A stretch of DNA of 64,000 nucleotides. It comes from Paenibacillus ihumii (lineage in GTDB: Bacteria; Bacillota; Bacilli; Paenibacillales; Paenibacillaceae). The notes below the pieces were generated by a model, which worked only from the letters and a program-made list of their open reading frames with translations, was not told the origin of the DNA and ran no database searches. Positions 24,993-35,057 of this stretch are shown one piece after another. Both the position numbers and the translations under genes were made by a program. The stretch's first letter is position 1; the number at the start of each line of letters is the position of its first letter. The DNA lies in assembly GCF_001403875.1 (NCBI RefSeq), contig NZ_LN884299.1, positions 4,048,047 through 4,112,046 on the forward strand, read 5' to 3'.

Positions 24993-26747
24993 TTAAGGCG
25001 TCGTGCCCCATACCAAAGTTCCGTTTTGATACAGCGTTACACGATTCCAATCCACAAAAGCGGTTTTCGACCCATCGTAAGAATAGTCGTTCTCTTCATT
25101 GAAATTCGACCAATCGGCTTTGGACATCCTCAGTTGGATGTCGCCCGTTTGTCCGCCTGCCGGGATCGAACCTGCCGCTGCGCTAAAGCTCAGCTCAACG
25201 TAAGTGTCCGTATTACTGCCGGTAAAGCTCGCGAATGCCGCGCTAATATGGCTAGCGCCGATTTGTGCCCAGTCGATTGATGCGTTCATATCCGCGGAGC
25301 CGTCTTTCGTGAAGTAATAGCGAAGCTTGAGGCCGCTCAGGTTGACGGGGGCCGTACCATTGTTCTTGATGTTGAAGGTTGGCCTGATTTGGTTATCCGT
25401 AGCGCTGGTGTCGCCAACTTTGTATTGCACAACAAGATTCCCCGCATTGTTGCCGCTGCTTGCCGGCGTTGCGCTCGCTTGCGCCGAGTTCGCGCTGCTC
25501 CCTGCGCTATTGGATGCGCTGACGACATAATAATACGTCGTGCCATTCGTCAGCCCAGTGTTCGTATAGCTCGTCCCTGTCAAACCAGTCGCCACGTTCG
25601 TGTACGGGCCGCCGCTCGTCGTTGCTCGCTTCACGGTATAGCTCGTCGCCCCGCTAACGGCGTTCCAGGTTAATGATACCTGGGCGTTGCCGGCTGTTGC
25701 CGAGAGGCCGGTCGGCGCAGCTGGTGCAGTTGGATTGCCGCTGCCTCCTCCAGTTGCTTGCCGGATTTGATCGCGAACCCATTTGCCTGATTCCGACAAT
25801 TGGGCATCGGTCCAGCCGCCCGTCGTCGAAGCGCCGGGAAGAAGGGCTGCGGAAGACTCGTCCTTATCGGCCAGCGACCAGTTCACCCAGCTGATCTTCC
25901 GAGCATTCAAGAAGTCGATCCACTCCTTGGATTGAGGCAAATACGGTCCGCCGTTCCCGGATGCGTCACTAGTGCCCCACTCGCTAACGAAAATCGCCGC
26001 TCCTTTGTTCATTGCATAGGTAATTCGGTCTCTCAAAAAATGTCCATGCGTGCCTGCATAGAAATGAAGCGCATACATGACATTGCTGTGTGAGACCGGA
26101 TTGTCGGCCGCCAGATGAATATCCTGGCTCCAGGTCGGACTGCCGACGATAACCACTCCGTCCGGATCAATCGCGCGAATGGCCGTAATTACTTCTTCCG
26201 CATACGACTTGACCTCTGCCCAGGACACATTCCCATTGGGCTCGTTTGCGATTTCATAGATTACATTCGGCGTGTTGCCGTACAATGTAGCCATCTCCTG
26301 GAAGAACGCTTTTGCTTGCGTCTTGTACGTATTCGGATTGCCGTCAAACAAGATATGCCAATCAATAATGACGTACAAGCCCAGGTCGATGGATGCCTCA
26401 ACCGCTTCCTTCACCTTGTCCTTGACAGACGGATTCGTAATGTAACCATCTTCGGCCGTATACATAGCGGCGCGGAAGACGTTGATGCCCCAGTTATCTC
26501 TCATCCATTGCAACGATGATTTGTTGACAAAGTTGCCATACCACTGCAATCCATGGGAGCTCATGCCAACCAGTTGAACCGCTTGACCGGACTGTCCTAC
26601 CAATTGATTGCCCTGAACTTTTAATTGGCCGAAAGGAACAGCCGGAGCGGCATAGCCTTTGGAAGCGCCCACAGGCAGCAATAAACCAAGCGCCAAGACC
26701 AGTGTCAATAACAAGCGGCCAGATTGCCGAATTGTATGAATCCGCAT
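24993..26747 (-). CDS. Secreted GH5 endoglucanase, FN3-CBM3
   Basis: A 584-residue secreted cellulase. A signal peptide (about 1-33) is followed by a GH5 catalytic domain (about 38-330) with NVIYEIANEPNG holding the acid/base Glu and AIFVSEWGTSD holding the nucleophile Glu. Then come one FN3 module (about 342-428) and a family 3 cellulose-binding module (about 437-584) ending VWGTTP. It cuts internal beta-1,4-glucan bonds outside the cell. AGGAGG lies seven bases before ATG. It is the last gene of the GH10-GH44-AA10-GH5 cassette. The FN3 and CBM3 are nearly identical to those of its neighbours. Confidence 0.95.
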   Translation of the reverse strand: MRIHTIRQSGRLLLTLVLALGLLLPVGASKGYAAPAVPFGQLKVQGNQLVGQSGQAVQLVGMSSHGLQWYGNFVNKSSLQWMRDNWGINVFRAAMYTAEDGYITNPSVKDKVKEAVEASIDLGLYVIIDWHILFDGNPNTYKTQAKAFFQEMATLYGNTPNVIYEIANEPNGNVSWAEVKSYAEEVITAIRAIDPDGVVIVGSPTWSQDIHLAADNPVSHSNVMYALHFYAGTHGHFLRDRITYAMNKGAAIFVSEWGTSDASGNGGPYLPQSKEWIDFLNARKISWVNWSLADKDESSAALLPGASTTGGWTDAQLSESGKWVRDQIRQATGGGSGNPTAPAAPTGLSATAGNAQVSLTWNAVSGATSYTVKRATTSGGPYTNVATGLTGTSYTNTGLTNGTTYYYVVSASNSAGSSANSAQASATPASSGNNAGNLVVQYKVGDTSATDNQIRPTFNIKNNGTAPVNLSGLKLRYYFTKDGSADMNASIDWAQIGASHISAAFASFTGSNTDTYVELSFSAAAGSIPAGGQTGDIQLRMSKADWSNFNEENDYSYDGSKTAFVDWNRVTLYQNGTLVWGTTP

Positions 26748-26835
26748 GATACAACCTCCTGATATCTACTTTTTGGTCATGCGAGAGATCCGCATGACAC
26801 AGATCTCTCGCACAAATTATTTAACATTCCATAGT

Positions 26836-28674
26836 TTAGGGCTCATTCCCCCATACAGCCGTACCATTCTGATACAGAACGACCCGGCTCCAGTCCGCGA
26901 ACGCTGTCTTCGTCCCATCGAACGAGTAGTCGTTCGCCTCGTTGAAATTCGACCAGTCCGCCTTGGACAGGCGCAGCTGGATTTCGCCGGATTGGCCGTC
27001 TGCCGCAATCGAGCCTGCGCCGGACGAGAAGCCCAGCTCCACGTACGTATCCGAATCCGTACCGGTATGGTTGCCGAACGAAATCTGAATGTTGCTCGCA
27101 CCGAGCTGTGCCCAGTCGATTGAGCCGTTCATCGCCGCAGAACCTTCTTTGGTGAAATAGTAGCGGATTTTAAGCGTGCTTAGATCGACAGCCGAAGTGC
27201 CATTATTTTTGATGTTGAAGTGAGGCTTGATCTGGTTGTCGGTTGCATTCGTATCGCCTGCTTTATACTGCAACACGAGGTTCGAGGCGATAGGATCACC
27301 CGCCGGCGTTGCGCTCACTGGCGCGGAGTCCGGGCTCTGACCCGCGCTGTTCGACGCGCTGACGACGTAATAATACGTCGTGTCGTTCGTCAAGCCGGTG
27401 TTCGTGTAGCTCGGTGTCGTCAGGCCCGTCGCCACGTCCATGTACGGACCGCCGCTTGTTACCGCCCGCTTCACCGTATAGCTCGTCGCGCCGCTCACCG
27501 CGTTCCAGCTCAAGGATACCTGCGCATTGCCGGCTGTCGCCGTCAAGCCAGCCGGTGCCGCAGGAACTTCCGTGCCGGCCGCCGGCGTCGCGCTCGCTTG
27601 CGCGGAGTTCGGGCTCTGACCCGCGCTGTTCGACGCGCTGACGACGTAATAGTACGTCGTACCGTTCGTCAAGCCGGTGTTCGTGTAGCTCGGTGTCGTC
27701 AGGCCCGTCGCCACGTCCATATACGGACCGCCGCTTGTTGTCGCCCGCTTCACCGTATAGCTCGTTGCACCGCTCACCGCGTTCCAGCTCAAGGATACCT
27801 GAGCATTGCCCGCCGTCGCCGTCAGGCCCGCCGGTGCCGCAGGAACTGTCGGGTTGCCCGTGGCCGGGCCGATCTGCTGCCAGACTTCGTGCAATCCGGG
27901 CTCCTGTCCTTGCGTCCACCATCTTGCTTGCCAAATAGAACCTTTGTGAACGACTTGCTCACCTGGATTGTAAGGACGGATCGGGCTCCAGTCGCGGATA
28001 TCCCCGAAACGATTCGGATCACCAGGATGTCCTGGAGCCGGCGTAGTCGGTTGCGAAGGGTCGATCGTCAAATTCACGTCAATGACTTGATAAAAAGCAT
28101 TTACAGTATCAAAAATATCCCATACCCCGACTATGACATAATAGCCGGTCCGATCGTTTGGTATGAAACAGTCATGCTCCACGGCCATCGGCGGTAACGC
28201 GCCATTATCCTCGTATCTGCAGAACAGCTCGAGATCCGAGCGCTTCAGCGGGGAATTCGGATCCCAGCCTTTCTTCGTAATATAGTAATCCCAATAGTTG
28301 GTGCTATGGTTCGCTACCATATCCCAATGGAAAGTAAAAGGCCCGCCTTTCATATTGATTTTGTTCCAGCGGTTTTCGGTCTGAACATCAAGCTCCGGGT
28401 ATTTGCTTCCTCCCGCAATCTGGCCGTCGGGTACGCCGATTTCCGGAAAATCGCCGCGCCCCTCAATACTCCATGGCTCATACATAACTGCACCGCAGCC
28501 TGTATTGATCCCGTCATAACACAAGTCGGAACGACTGTTCTCTATCCAACCGTGCGCTGAAGCGCGATCGGCAAATAGCAACGAGCATACGATCAACATT
28601 AGCGCTGCACCCGCAGCCATCATCAGCAATCTGAGTTTTGACGGTTTATGATGCATGAGTAATTGATTTGCCAT
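26836..28674 (-). CDS. AA10 lytic polysaccharide monooxygenase with CBM5/12, two FN3 and CBM3
   Basis: A 612-residue secreted copper enzyme. The signal peptide ends RASA, leaving His41 (HGWIENSRS) as mature residue 1. A second His in VANHSTNYWDYY completes the copper histidine brace. The AA10 domain (about 41-210) is followed by a CBM5/12-like module (WSPIRPYNPGEQVVHKGSIW), two FN3 modules and a CBM3. It should cleave crystalline cellulose or chitin oxidatively; the CBM5/12 hints at chitin and the CBM3 at cellulose. ATG 28674 is used rather than 28689 because the GGAGG site lies between them. It is third in the cassette. Confidence 0.94.
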   Translation of the reverse strand: MANQLLMHHKPSKLRLLMMAAGAALMLIVCSLLFADRASAHGWIENSRSDLCYDGINTGCGAVMYEPWSIEGRGDFPEIGVPDGQIAGGSKYPELDVQTENRWNKINMKGGPFTFHWDMVANHSTNYWDYYITKKGWDPNSPLKRSDLELFCRYEDNGALPPMAVEHDCFIPNDRTGYYVIVGVWDIFDTVNAFYQVIDVNLTIDPSQPTTPAPGHPGDPNRFGDIRDWSPIRPYNPGEQVVHKGSIWQARWWTQGQEPGLHEVWQQIGPATGNPTVPAAPAGLTATAGNAQVSLSWNAVSGATSYTVKRATTSGGPYMDVATGLTTPSYTNTGLTNGTTYYYVVSASNSAGQSPNSAQASATPAAGTEVPAAPAGLTATAGNAQVSLSWNAVSGATSYTVKRAVTSGGPYMDVATGLTTPSYTNTGLTNDTTYYYVVSASNSAGQSPDSAPVSATPAGDPIASNLVLQYKAGDTNATDNQIKPHFNIKNNGTSAVDLSTLKIRYYFTKEGSAAMNGSIDWAQLGASNIQISFGNHTGTDSDTYVELGFSSGAGSIAADGQSGEIQLRLSKADWSNFNEANDYSFDGTKTAFADWSRVVLYQNGTAVWGNEP

Positions 28675-28746
28675 ATAAATAACCTCCATTCATTTGTAAA
28701 TCTGAATGATATTCCGGAGCGCTATGGAGCGCTCCGATGATTTCTC

Positions 28747-30849
28747 TTACGGCTCGTTCCCCCATACAACCGTTCCATTCTGATACAGCACGACTCGATT
28801 CCAGTCAGCGAACGCCGTCTTAGTCGGATCGAACGAGTAATCGTTCGCCTCGTTGAAGTTCGACCAGTCCGCCTTGGACATCCGCAGCTGGATTTCGCCG
28901 GATTGACCGCCCGCCGCAATCGAGCCTGCGCCGGACGAGAAGCCCAGTTCCACGTACGTATCCGAATCCGTGCCATTATGGTTGCCGAACGAAATCTGAA
29001 TGTTGCTGCCGCCGAGCTTGGCCCAATCGATCCAGCCGTTCATCGCCGCAGAGCTGTCTTTGGTAAAATAATAGCGCAGGGTAAGAGAACTCATATCTAC
29101 AGGACTGGTCCCTTTATTAAGAATATTGAAATGCGGCTTGATCTGGTTGTTGGTTGCATCATTGCGGTCACCGTCCTTATACTGCACGACGAGATCGGAG
29201 TTGACCGGTTCCGCACTATCCGCTTTCAGAACAATGTGGTAAGCGGACAAGGGAGGAAGCGTGTACGTGAATTGATTGTTGTTGATGTTCGTTACAGCTG
29301 CTTGTTCCATAATGTCGGACCCGGTTTGATCGAAGCCCCATACTCTCCCGGATGTGTAGGTCTTATCACCAGACAGCTGGAAAGTAGCGTTGATCGGATC
29401 GTCGAAATTTTTATTCAGCACGATCAGGTGAAGCTCGTCCTTTTCCTCGTCAGTAACCGAAGCGTATATCGAGCTGTTCTCCGTATCGGATGTAACGGCG
29501 TTCACTTTGATCGAGCCGAACCCCGATTTGTTGCCGTCGTAGTTTCGATACAGCTTATAAGCAGCGCTTGTATAATCGGTATCATCCTCCGTCTGCCAGT
29601 AATTCGCAGCATAAAGGCCATATTTTCCGAAAATGCCGAGCGCGTCCGCCGTAGCAATGCCTCCCGAAATGTGATTGTCCCCGCCGTAGCTGAACTCAGT
29701 GATCGCCAGCTTCGTGCCCGGATAGTATGTCTGAATCGAAGATTGCAGCTTCGGAATTAATGGCAGGTAGTTCGAAAACCATGTGCCGATCCAGCTGTCT
29801 TCCTGATAAGTCGGATCCCATAGCGATCTTGGCGCTTGAACGCGAGCCTTCTGCGTATCGATATTGCCGGCTCCGCCAAAGACGATTCTCTGGCCTCCGC
29901 CCTGTGCTTCCGGGTACCAGTGGACATCCAGCACATCGAGCAATCTTTCGCCATTCTGCGTATGGGCATTCTTCATCTGATCCAGATAGTAGTCGATAAA
30001 CCAACTGTAGTCGCCTTGCAGGCTCGGCCAATCCGGAGCGTCCTGAAGCGACAAAAATGCTCCGAAACCGTAAAGGGCAGGACCGAATATTTCGGCATGC
30101 GGATCGACGTTCTTCACCGCCTTTGACAAGTCGATGCTCTTAGCGACGAGCTCCGCTGCTTGTACCTGCTCCGGATGAATCCTTGGATGCGTCTCAGACC
30201 AGAGCGCCGGCTCATTATCCAGCGAATACGCTTGGATGCCTGTTGACGTTGAAGCGTTTCCATAACGGTTGACCAGGAAGTTAACTTCTTCATCCATATA
30301 TACTTGTCCGTCGTTCAGATCAGGCTGAAGGGTGAACGGCGCATTCTTGGCAAACTCGACCTTATCCCAACGAGGTGACGGGGCCGTCTCACTCTCGTCA
30401 ACCGGACCGTTCTTGTCCCGGGACACATAGCCCGCCATTTGCAGCGTTACAATGGAGTAAGCCCCATTCTCCAAAGATTTGTCGTGAAAAGCGGTAACAA
30501 CCGCTCCCGGCTCGTCGCAGTCGGTTTCCGAAACACCGCCGTTGCCGCAGAGAAAATCATCGCTGTAATGAAGCCAGTCCCTACCGGCACTGGATGCGTT
30601 GTTCTCCCAGTTGTAACCCGTCAGTCTATTGCCTCCGAGCCTGCGGGATGACCAGTTCTCCGTCCCGCTCAAATCCTGATTGGTTCCATAAATAAATGGG
30701 CTGATCGGCGCTCGCTCCGACTGCGTATTGATCGTGAAAGTGACGTTGCTCTCAGCTGCATTTACGGAAGCGGGCATCGGTATGGTCATTGTCAAGGAAA
30801 CGGCCAGCGCCGCAGTGACGAACAGCCGCTTTCTTTGTCTTGTCTTCAA
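28747..30849 (-). CDS. Secreted GH44 endoglucanase/xyloglucanase with CBM3
   Basis: A 700-residue secreted glycanase with a signal peptide of about 32 residues. The GH44 domain (about 33-550) has the acid/base Glu in YSLDNEPALW and the nucleophile Glu in AITEFSYGGDNHISGG. The C-terminal CBM3 (about 553-700) ends VWGNEP. GH44 enzymes act on beta-1,4-glucans and xyloglucan. No FN3 module is present, unlike the other three enzymes. The start codon is TTG, with GGGAGGG at good distance. It is second in the operon, 92 bases after the GH10 gene. Confidence 0.94.
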   Translation of the reverse strand: MKTRQRKRLFVTAALAVSLTMTIPMPASVNAAESNVTFTINTQSERAPISPFIYGTNQDLSGTENWSSRRLGGNRLTGYNWENNASSAGRDWLHYSDDFLCGNGGVSETDCDEPGAVVTAFHDKSLENGAYSIVTLQMAGYVSRDKNGPVDESETAPSPRWDKVEFAKNAPFTLQPDLNDGQVYMDEEVNFLVNRYGNASTSTGIQAYSLDNEPALWSETHPRIHPEQVQAAELVAKSIDLSKAVKNVDPHAEIFGPALYGFGAFLSLQDAPDWPSLQGDYSWFIDYYLDQMKNAHTQNGERLLDVLDVHWYPEAQGGGQRIVFGGAGNIDTQKARVQAPRSLWDPTYQEDSWIGTWFSNYLPLIPKLQSSIQTYYPGTKLAITEFSYGGDNHISGGIATADALGIFGKYGLYAANYWQTEDDTDYTSAAYKLYRNYDGNKSGFGSIKVNAVTSDTENSSIYASVTDEEKDELHLIVLNKNFDDPINATFQLSGDKTYTSGRVWGFDQTGSDIMEQAAVTNINNNQFTYTLPPLSAYHIVLKADSAEPVNSDLVVQYKDGDRNDATNNQIKPHFNILNKGTSPVDMSSLTLRYYFTKDSSAAMNGWIDWAKLGGSNIQISFGNHNGTDSDTYVELGFSSGAGSIAAGGQSGEIQLRMSKADWSNFNEANDYSFDPTKTAFADWNRVVLYQNGTVVWGNEP

Positions 30850-30940
30850 TATTGATCCCTCCCAGGAATATTCATTTCAGCAAGGGATACCGCCAGTCCG
30901 CCCTGAACAAGAGCGGTTCGGCATATTCCCCTGTATTGGT

Positions 30941-33511
30941 TTATGGAGCGGTTCCCCACACTGGTTCGCCATTCTGGTACAATACGACCCGATCCCAGTC
31001 CGCGAACGCTGTCTTCGTCCCATCGAACGAGTAATCGTTCGCCTCGTTGAAGTTCGACCAGTCCGTCTTGGACATGCGCAGCTGGATATCGCCGGACTGG
31101 CCGCCCGCCGCAATCGAGCCTGCGCCGGACGAGAAGCTCAGCTCCACGTACGTATCCGAATTCGTACCGGTATGGTTGCCGAACGAAATCTGAATGTTGC
31201 TGCCGCCGAGCTGTGCCCAGTCGATCCAGCCGTTTACCGCCGCAGAACCGTCTTTGGTGAAGAAGTAGCGGATTTTGAGCGTGCTCAGATCAACAGCCGA
31301 AGTGCCGTTGTTTTTGATGTTGAAGTGAGGCTTGATCTGGTTGTCCGTGGCATTCGTATCGCCTGCTTTATACTGCAGCACGAGGTTCGAGGCGATCGGT
31401 CCGCCTGTCGGCGTCGCGCTTACGGGCGCGGAATCCGGGCTCTGACCGGAGCTGTTCGAAGCACTGACGACGTAATAGTACGTTGTCCCGTTCGTCAGGC
31501 CAGTGTTCGTGTAGCTTGCCGTCGTCAGGCCGGTCGCCACGTTCGTGTACGGTCCCCCGCTCGTTGCCGAACGCTTCACCGTATAGCTGGTTGCGCCGCT
31601 GACCGCGTTCCAGGTCAAGGACACCTGCGCATTGCCCGCTGTCGCAGTCAAGCCGGTCGGTGCCGACGGAACCTGCGTCCCGGCCGCCGGTATCGCGCTC
31701 ACCTGCACAGAGTCCGGGCCTTGACCTGTGCTGTTCGAAGCGCTGACGACGTAATAGTACGTCGTGCCGTTCGTCAGGCCAGTGTTCGTATAGCTTGCCG
31801 TCGTCAGACCGGTCGCCACGTTCGTATACGGACCGCCGCTCGTCGTCGCACGCTTCACCGTATAGCTGGTTGCGCCGCTGACCGCGTTCCAGGTCAAGGA
31901 CACCTGCGCATTGCCCGCTGTCGCAGTCAAGCCGGTCGGTGCGGCAGGAGGCTGCTGCGCCGGTTTGCCGTTCACAATAGCCCAATATGCCGGTTTGGAC
32001 TGAAGACGTTCATCGAACAGCAGCGGCCAGTTGTTACGATTAACTGGGAACGACCGCAGCCAGCTGTTTCCGTCGTCTTTGCCCCATACAGTCACGTTAT
32101 CGATCTTGTCCTTGTGTTTGAGCAAGACGTCGAACAATTGCTTGTATCGGGTCGCCTGCGTCTGGGCCAGGCTATCCGGCAACGTATCGTACTTCGTGGA
32201 ATCGTCGCTGTAAATATCGATATCCAGCTCAGTTATTTCCTGCTTGATGTTCAGTGCCGCAAACTTGGCTATCGAGGAATCGATCTCACTCATCGTCGGA
32301 TAATTGATCTTGAGATGGGTCTGGTGTCCGACACCATGGACCGGGATGCCCTTCGCTTTCAATCGGCTGATCAGGTTATAGAGCGCCTGGCTTTTGGCTG
32401 ATTCATGCGTGTTGTAGTCGTTGATGAACAGCAGGGCGTTGGGATCCGCCGCGTGGGCGTATTCGAACGCTTTCTCGATATATTCCTCGCCTGCGATCTG
32501 ATACCATAGGCTGCGGCGCAAGCCGTCAGGCTGGGAAGCGTCGATTACCTCATTCACCACGTCCCAAGCATAAATTTTGCCTTTGTATCGCCCGACTACC
32601 TCATTAATGTGAGCTTCCATGCGCTGATACAGCAGCTGCTTGCTGGCGAGATTGCCGTTGCTGTCGCGGAATACCCAATCAGGCGTTTGACTGTGCCAGA
32701 CTAAAGTATGGCCGCGAACTTGCTGCCCGTTGTCCAGGGCGAACTGTACGGCCTCATCGGAAGGGCCAAAGTTAAACTCGCCCTCCTGAGGCTGCGTGCT
32801 GTCCCATTTCAGCACATTGCCCGGCGTCAAGCTGTTGAAGTGTTTCGTCAATAATTGGCGGTCGGCCGCCTCGATCAACTCGAAATTCTCAAAAGCTGCC
32901 CCGAACAGGAAATCCTCCGCAAACACGTCCTTCAAGGATGGAATATCCGGCTCTATCGTAATCGGTCCAAGATCCGGGAGCTGTTCCATGCGGAAGTCGT
33001 CCAAATAAAAATCGACGGTCGGGTTATTCGGGACCTCAAAATAAACGGACACGTTCTCCAGCGGCTCCCGGTATTTGTATTCTGCCTTGAATTCTACCCA
33101 GCCGCCGGACGTGGCCGTTGCGGAGTAGAGCTGGCTGTACGATCTTGTCCCGTTTTTGGTCGTATCGAGCGACATATACACCGTGCCCGATCCGGACGCC
33201 AGCTTGATCCAGCCGGAGAATAAATACGTTTGTCCGACCTGCATTTGGGAAGTAACATCCAGGGCTGCTCCATTCCACGATTCAGTACGGCCGCTGACGT
33301 GCAGCCCCCTGGTCCCGGTTCGCGCCGCCGTTCCGGTCGCGGATGACAGCATTTCATCTTCTCCTCGCGGGGCCCAGCCCTGTGTTGTGCCATCCTCAAA
33401 GCCGTGCTGAAGGAGAACAGTGTTGGCCGCTGCGGGTACCACAGCATACAGCGGAGCTATAAGGCAAAGGATAAGAAGCATGGTCATTGCCCTGAGCGAT
33501 AACATCTTCAT
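30941..33511 (-). CDS. Secreted GH10 xylanase: CBM22-GH10-FN3-FN3-CBM3
   Basis: An 856-residue modular enzyme. A signal peptide (about 1-29) and an N-terminal CBM22-like module (about 32-180, GFEDGTTQGWAPRG) precede the GH10 barrel (about 190-520). The acid/base Glu is in WDVVNEVIDAS and the nucleophile Glu in ITELDIDIYS. Two FN3 modules and a CBM3 ending VWGTAP follow. It cleaves internal xylan bonds while bound to cellulose-rich cell wall. A GAGAGGAG site precedes ATG. It is first in the four-gene cassette, downstream of a candidate cre site at 33918. Confidence 0.95.
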   Translation of the reverse strand: MKMLSLRAMTMLLILCLIAPLYAVVPAAANTVLLQHGFEDGTTQGWAPRGEDEMLSSATGTAARTGTRGLHVSGRTESWNGAALDVTSQMQVGQTYLFSGWIKLASGSGTVYMSLDTTKNGTRSYSQLYSATATSGGWVEFKAEYKYREPLENVSVYFEVPNNPTVDFYLDDFRMEQLPDLGPITIEPDIPSLKDVFAEDFLFGAAFENFELIEAADRQLLTKHFNSLTPGNVLKWDSTQPQEGEFNFGPSDEAVQFALDNGQQVRGHTLVWHSQTPDWVFRDSNGNLASKQLLYQRMEAHINEVVGRYKGKIYAWDVVNEVIDASQPDGLRRSLWYQIAGEEYIEKAFEYAHAADPNALLFINDYNTHESAKSQALYNLISRLKAKGIPVHGVGHQTHLKINYPTMSEIDSSIAKFAALNIKQEITELDIDIYSDDSTKYDTLPDSLAQTQATRYKQLFDVLLKHKDKIDNVTVWGKDDGNSWLRSFPVNRNNWPLLFDERLQSKPAYWAIVNGKPAQQPPAAPTGLTATAGNAQVSLTWNAVSGATSYTVKRATTSGGPYTNVATGLTTASYTNTGLTNGTTYYYVVSASNSTGQGPDSVQVSAIPAAGTQVPSAPTGLTATAGNAQVSLTWNAVSGATSYTVKRSATSGGPYTNVATGLTTASYTNTGLTNGTTYYYVVSASNSSGQSPDSAPVSATPTGGPIASNLVLQYKAGDTNATDNQIKPHFNIKNNGTSAVDLSTLKIRYFFTKDGSAAVNGWIDWAQLGGSNIQISFGNHTGTNSDTYVELSFSSGAGSIAAGGQSGDIQLRMSKTDWSNFNEANDYSFDGTKTAFADWDRVVLYQNGEPVWGTAP

Positions 33512-33567
33512 ATAAGATCATCTCCTCTCTTACGTAAATCCGTATACTCGCCATATTATTATGTTTG

Positions 33568-33850
33568 TACTCCCTATACCGATCCTCCGTCCTGATACAG
33601 CACAACCTGATTCCAATTCGCGAAACCCGTTTCGACGGTTCGCAAAAAAAGTCGTTCGATTCATCAGATTCGATAGTCGCTCCTAGCTATTCTCAGCTGA
33701 TCTCGTCGAATTGGTCCTCCACCGCGATCGAGCCTCGCCAGAAGAGAACTCAATTCTACGTACGATCCAAGTTCGTGCTGTTATGGCTGCCGAACACGAT
33801 CTGGATGCTGCTGCTCCCGATGTGCGCCCCGTCGATCCAAACGTCCAAAA
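33568..33850 (-). pseudogene. Decayed CBM3 module
   Basis: The minus strand keeps scattered pieces of the CBM3 coding sequence found in the four downstream genes: a CCTGATACAGCACAACC segment equivalent to the LYQNG region, GTCGTTCGATTC (NDYSF region), CAATTCTACGTACG (TYVEL region) and GCCGAACACGATCTGGATG (IQISFG region). Many indels and stops prevent translation. It is the relic of a further CBM3-bearing enzyme gene of the same cassette whose catalytic part is gone. Confidence 0.75.
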
Positions 33851-33917
33851 AACTTAAAAATAAATAATATTGCTCCGTATCTCTTAAAAATTACAAGTCT
33901 CCTTTCTTTACTATTTT

Positions 33918-33931
33918 TGTAAGCGCCTACA
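33918..33931. promoter_or_regulatory. Candidate cre (CcpA) box upstream of the cellulase cassette
   Basis: TGTAAGCGCCTACA matches the cre consensus at 13 of 14 positions. It lies beside TATTAT/TATAAT-like bases on the minus strand, upstream of the CBM3 relic. Bases 33932-34318 hold no gene I can support. Confidence 0.55.
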
Positions 33932-34318
33932 TATAATACTACACCATTTTCCAAAATTTAGGCAACGACTAAATTTTGCCTGCTGCACTCCCTTCAAGCC
34001 TTCCAAATCCATAGCCTGCAAACAGGAACTCAAAAAAAGCAGGCTCGGGAGCATTCAACTCGTAATTTGATGAAGCATCCGGAGATCGATAGGTTATCGG
34101 ATTACTTTTTGGAAAACTTACTGTTTCTGTTAAGGATCTGCTTCGAGAAACCGGCAAGAAATCGGATTAGATTGTCTCGCGTACCGTATCAAATGAACTA
34201 AATCCACATTTATTCCCATGTTGATCCAAGGTATCCACCATTCTCCTTTTCCGTTTGCTGTAAATAAGATACGATAAAACTTAATTTATTTAATTTTTTA
34301 ATATTAGGAGATGATGAA

Positions 34319-34903
34319 ATGACTATTAAAGATGAGCTGCGGGGAAAAAACATCATTATTCCTGACAATCCGTTATCTAATTTTTTGTTCAACAACACGC
34401 GATCGGCTTTGTTATGGTTAGTTATTCGGCTCTATTTGGGTTATGCCTGGCTAAGTGCCGGCTGGAGCAAAGTGACCAGCGATCAATGGGTCGGAAGCAA
34501 TGCCGGAGCGGGACTGACGGGCTTTGTTAAAGGGGCGGTCGGCAAAGCGGCGGAAGGCAAGGACGTAACGGGATGGTATGCGTCATTTCTGGAAAATATG
34601 GTGCTGCCCAATGCCACGCTCTTCTCCTACCTCGTTGCCTTCGGCGAACTGCTTGTAGGACTTGGCCTCATCCTTGGCTTGCTGACGGGAATCGCCGCAT
34701 TCTTCGGCGCCTTCATGAATGCCAGCTTCCTGTTTGCAGGCACCCTGAGCACAAATCCTCTGCTGTTCATACTTGCCACCTGGATCGTGCTGGCCTGGAA
34801 GGTAGCCGGCTGGTACGGGCTCGACCGCTGGGCACTACCGCTGCTGGGGACGCCATGGACCCGAAAAGAACGGATGAAAAACGACCGATCGTCTGCATCG
34901 TAA
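34319..34903 (+). CDS. DoxX-family membrane protein
   Basis: A 194-residue membrane protein with about four hydrophobic segments: LLWLVIRLYLGYAWLSAGW, LFSYLVAFGELLVGLGLILG, FMNASFLFAGTL and LLFILATWIVLAW. The Gly-rich second helix and the GWSK motif are typical of DoxX. The family includes subunits of quinol-linked oxidoreductases; the exact role here is unknown. The start follows AGGAG by eight bases. It is a single gene, followed by tandem repeats and a hairpin near 35058-35102. Confidence 0.85.
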   Translation: MTIKDELRGKNIIIPDNPLSNFLFNNTRSALLWLVIRLYLGYAWLSAGWSKVTSDQWVGSNAGAGLTGFVKGAVGKAAEGKDVTGWYASFLENMVLPNATLFSYLVAFGELLVGLGLILGLLTGIAAFFGAFMNASFLFAGTLSTNPLLFILATWIVLAWKVAGWYGLDRWALPLLGTPWTRKERMKNDRSSAS

Positions 34904-34914
34904 ACAACAGAAAA

Positions 34915-35045
34915 CAAAATAGATTTTTTGTGCTATTACACGGTCGATCAGTTCAACAAAGCGGCTGTATCGTGAACAAGATAGAGTTTTTGATGTTATT
35001 AAACGATAGATCGGTTCAGCAAAGCTATCTGTATCATAAACAAGA
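34915..35045. repeat. Tandem repeats of ~63-65 bp
   Basis: Three degenerate units with GATCGGTTCAGCAAAG, then CTGTATCGTGAACAAGATAG and TTTTTGATGTTATTA. They follow the DoxX stop. Confidence 0.65.
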
Positions 35046-35057
35046 CAGAATTGCGAT

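Noticed and set aside
27220..28197. 325-codon plus-strand ORF
   Set aside because: Antisense shadow of the FN3 modules of the AA10 gene.
30728..32401. Long 557-codon plus-strand ORF
   Set aside because: Antisense shadow over the GH44/GH10 CBM3 and FN3 repeats; its Arg-rich repeats mirror those modules.
33969..34157. 62-codon minus-strand ORF
   Set aside because: No ribosome site and no recognisable motifs; nearby sequence appears to be decayed DNA.
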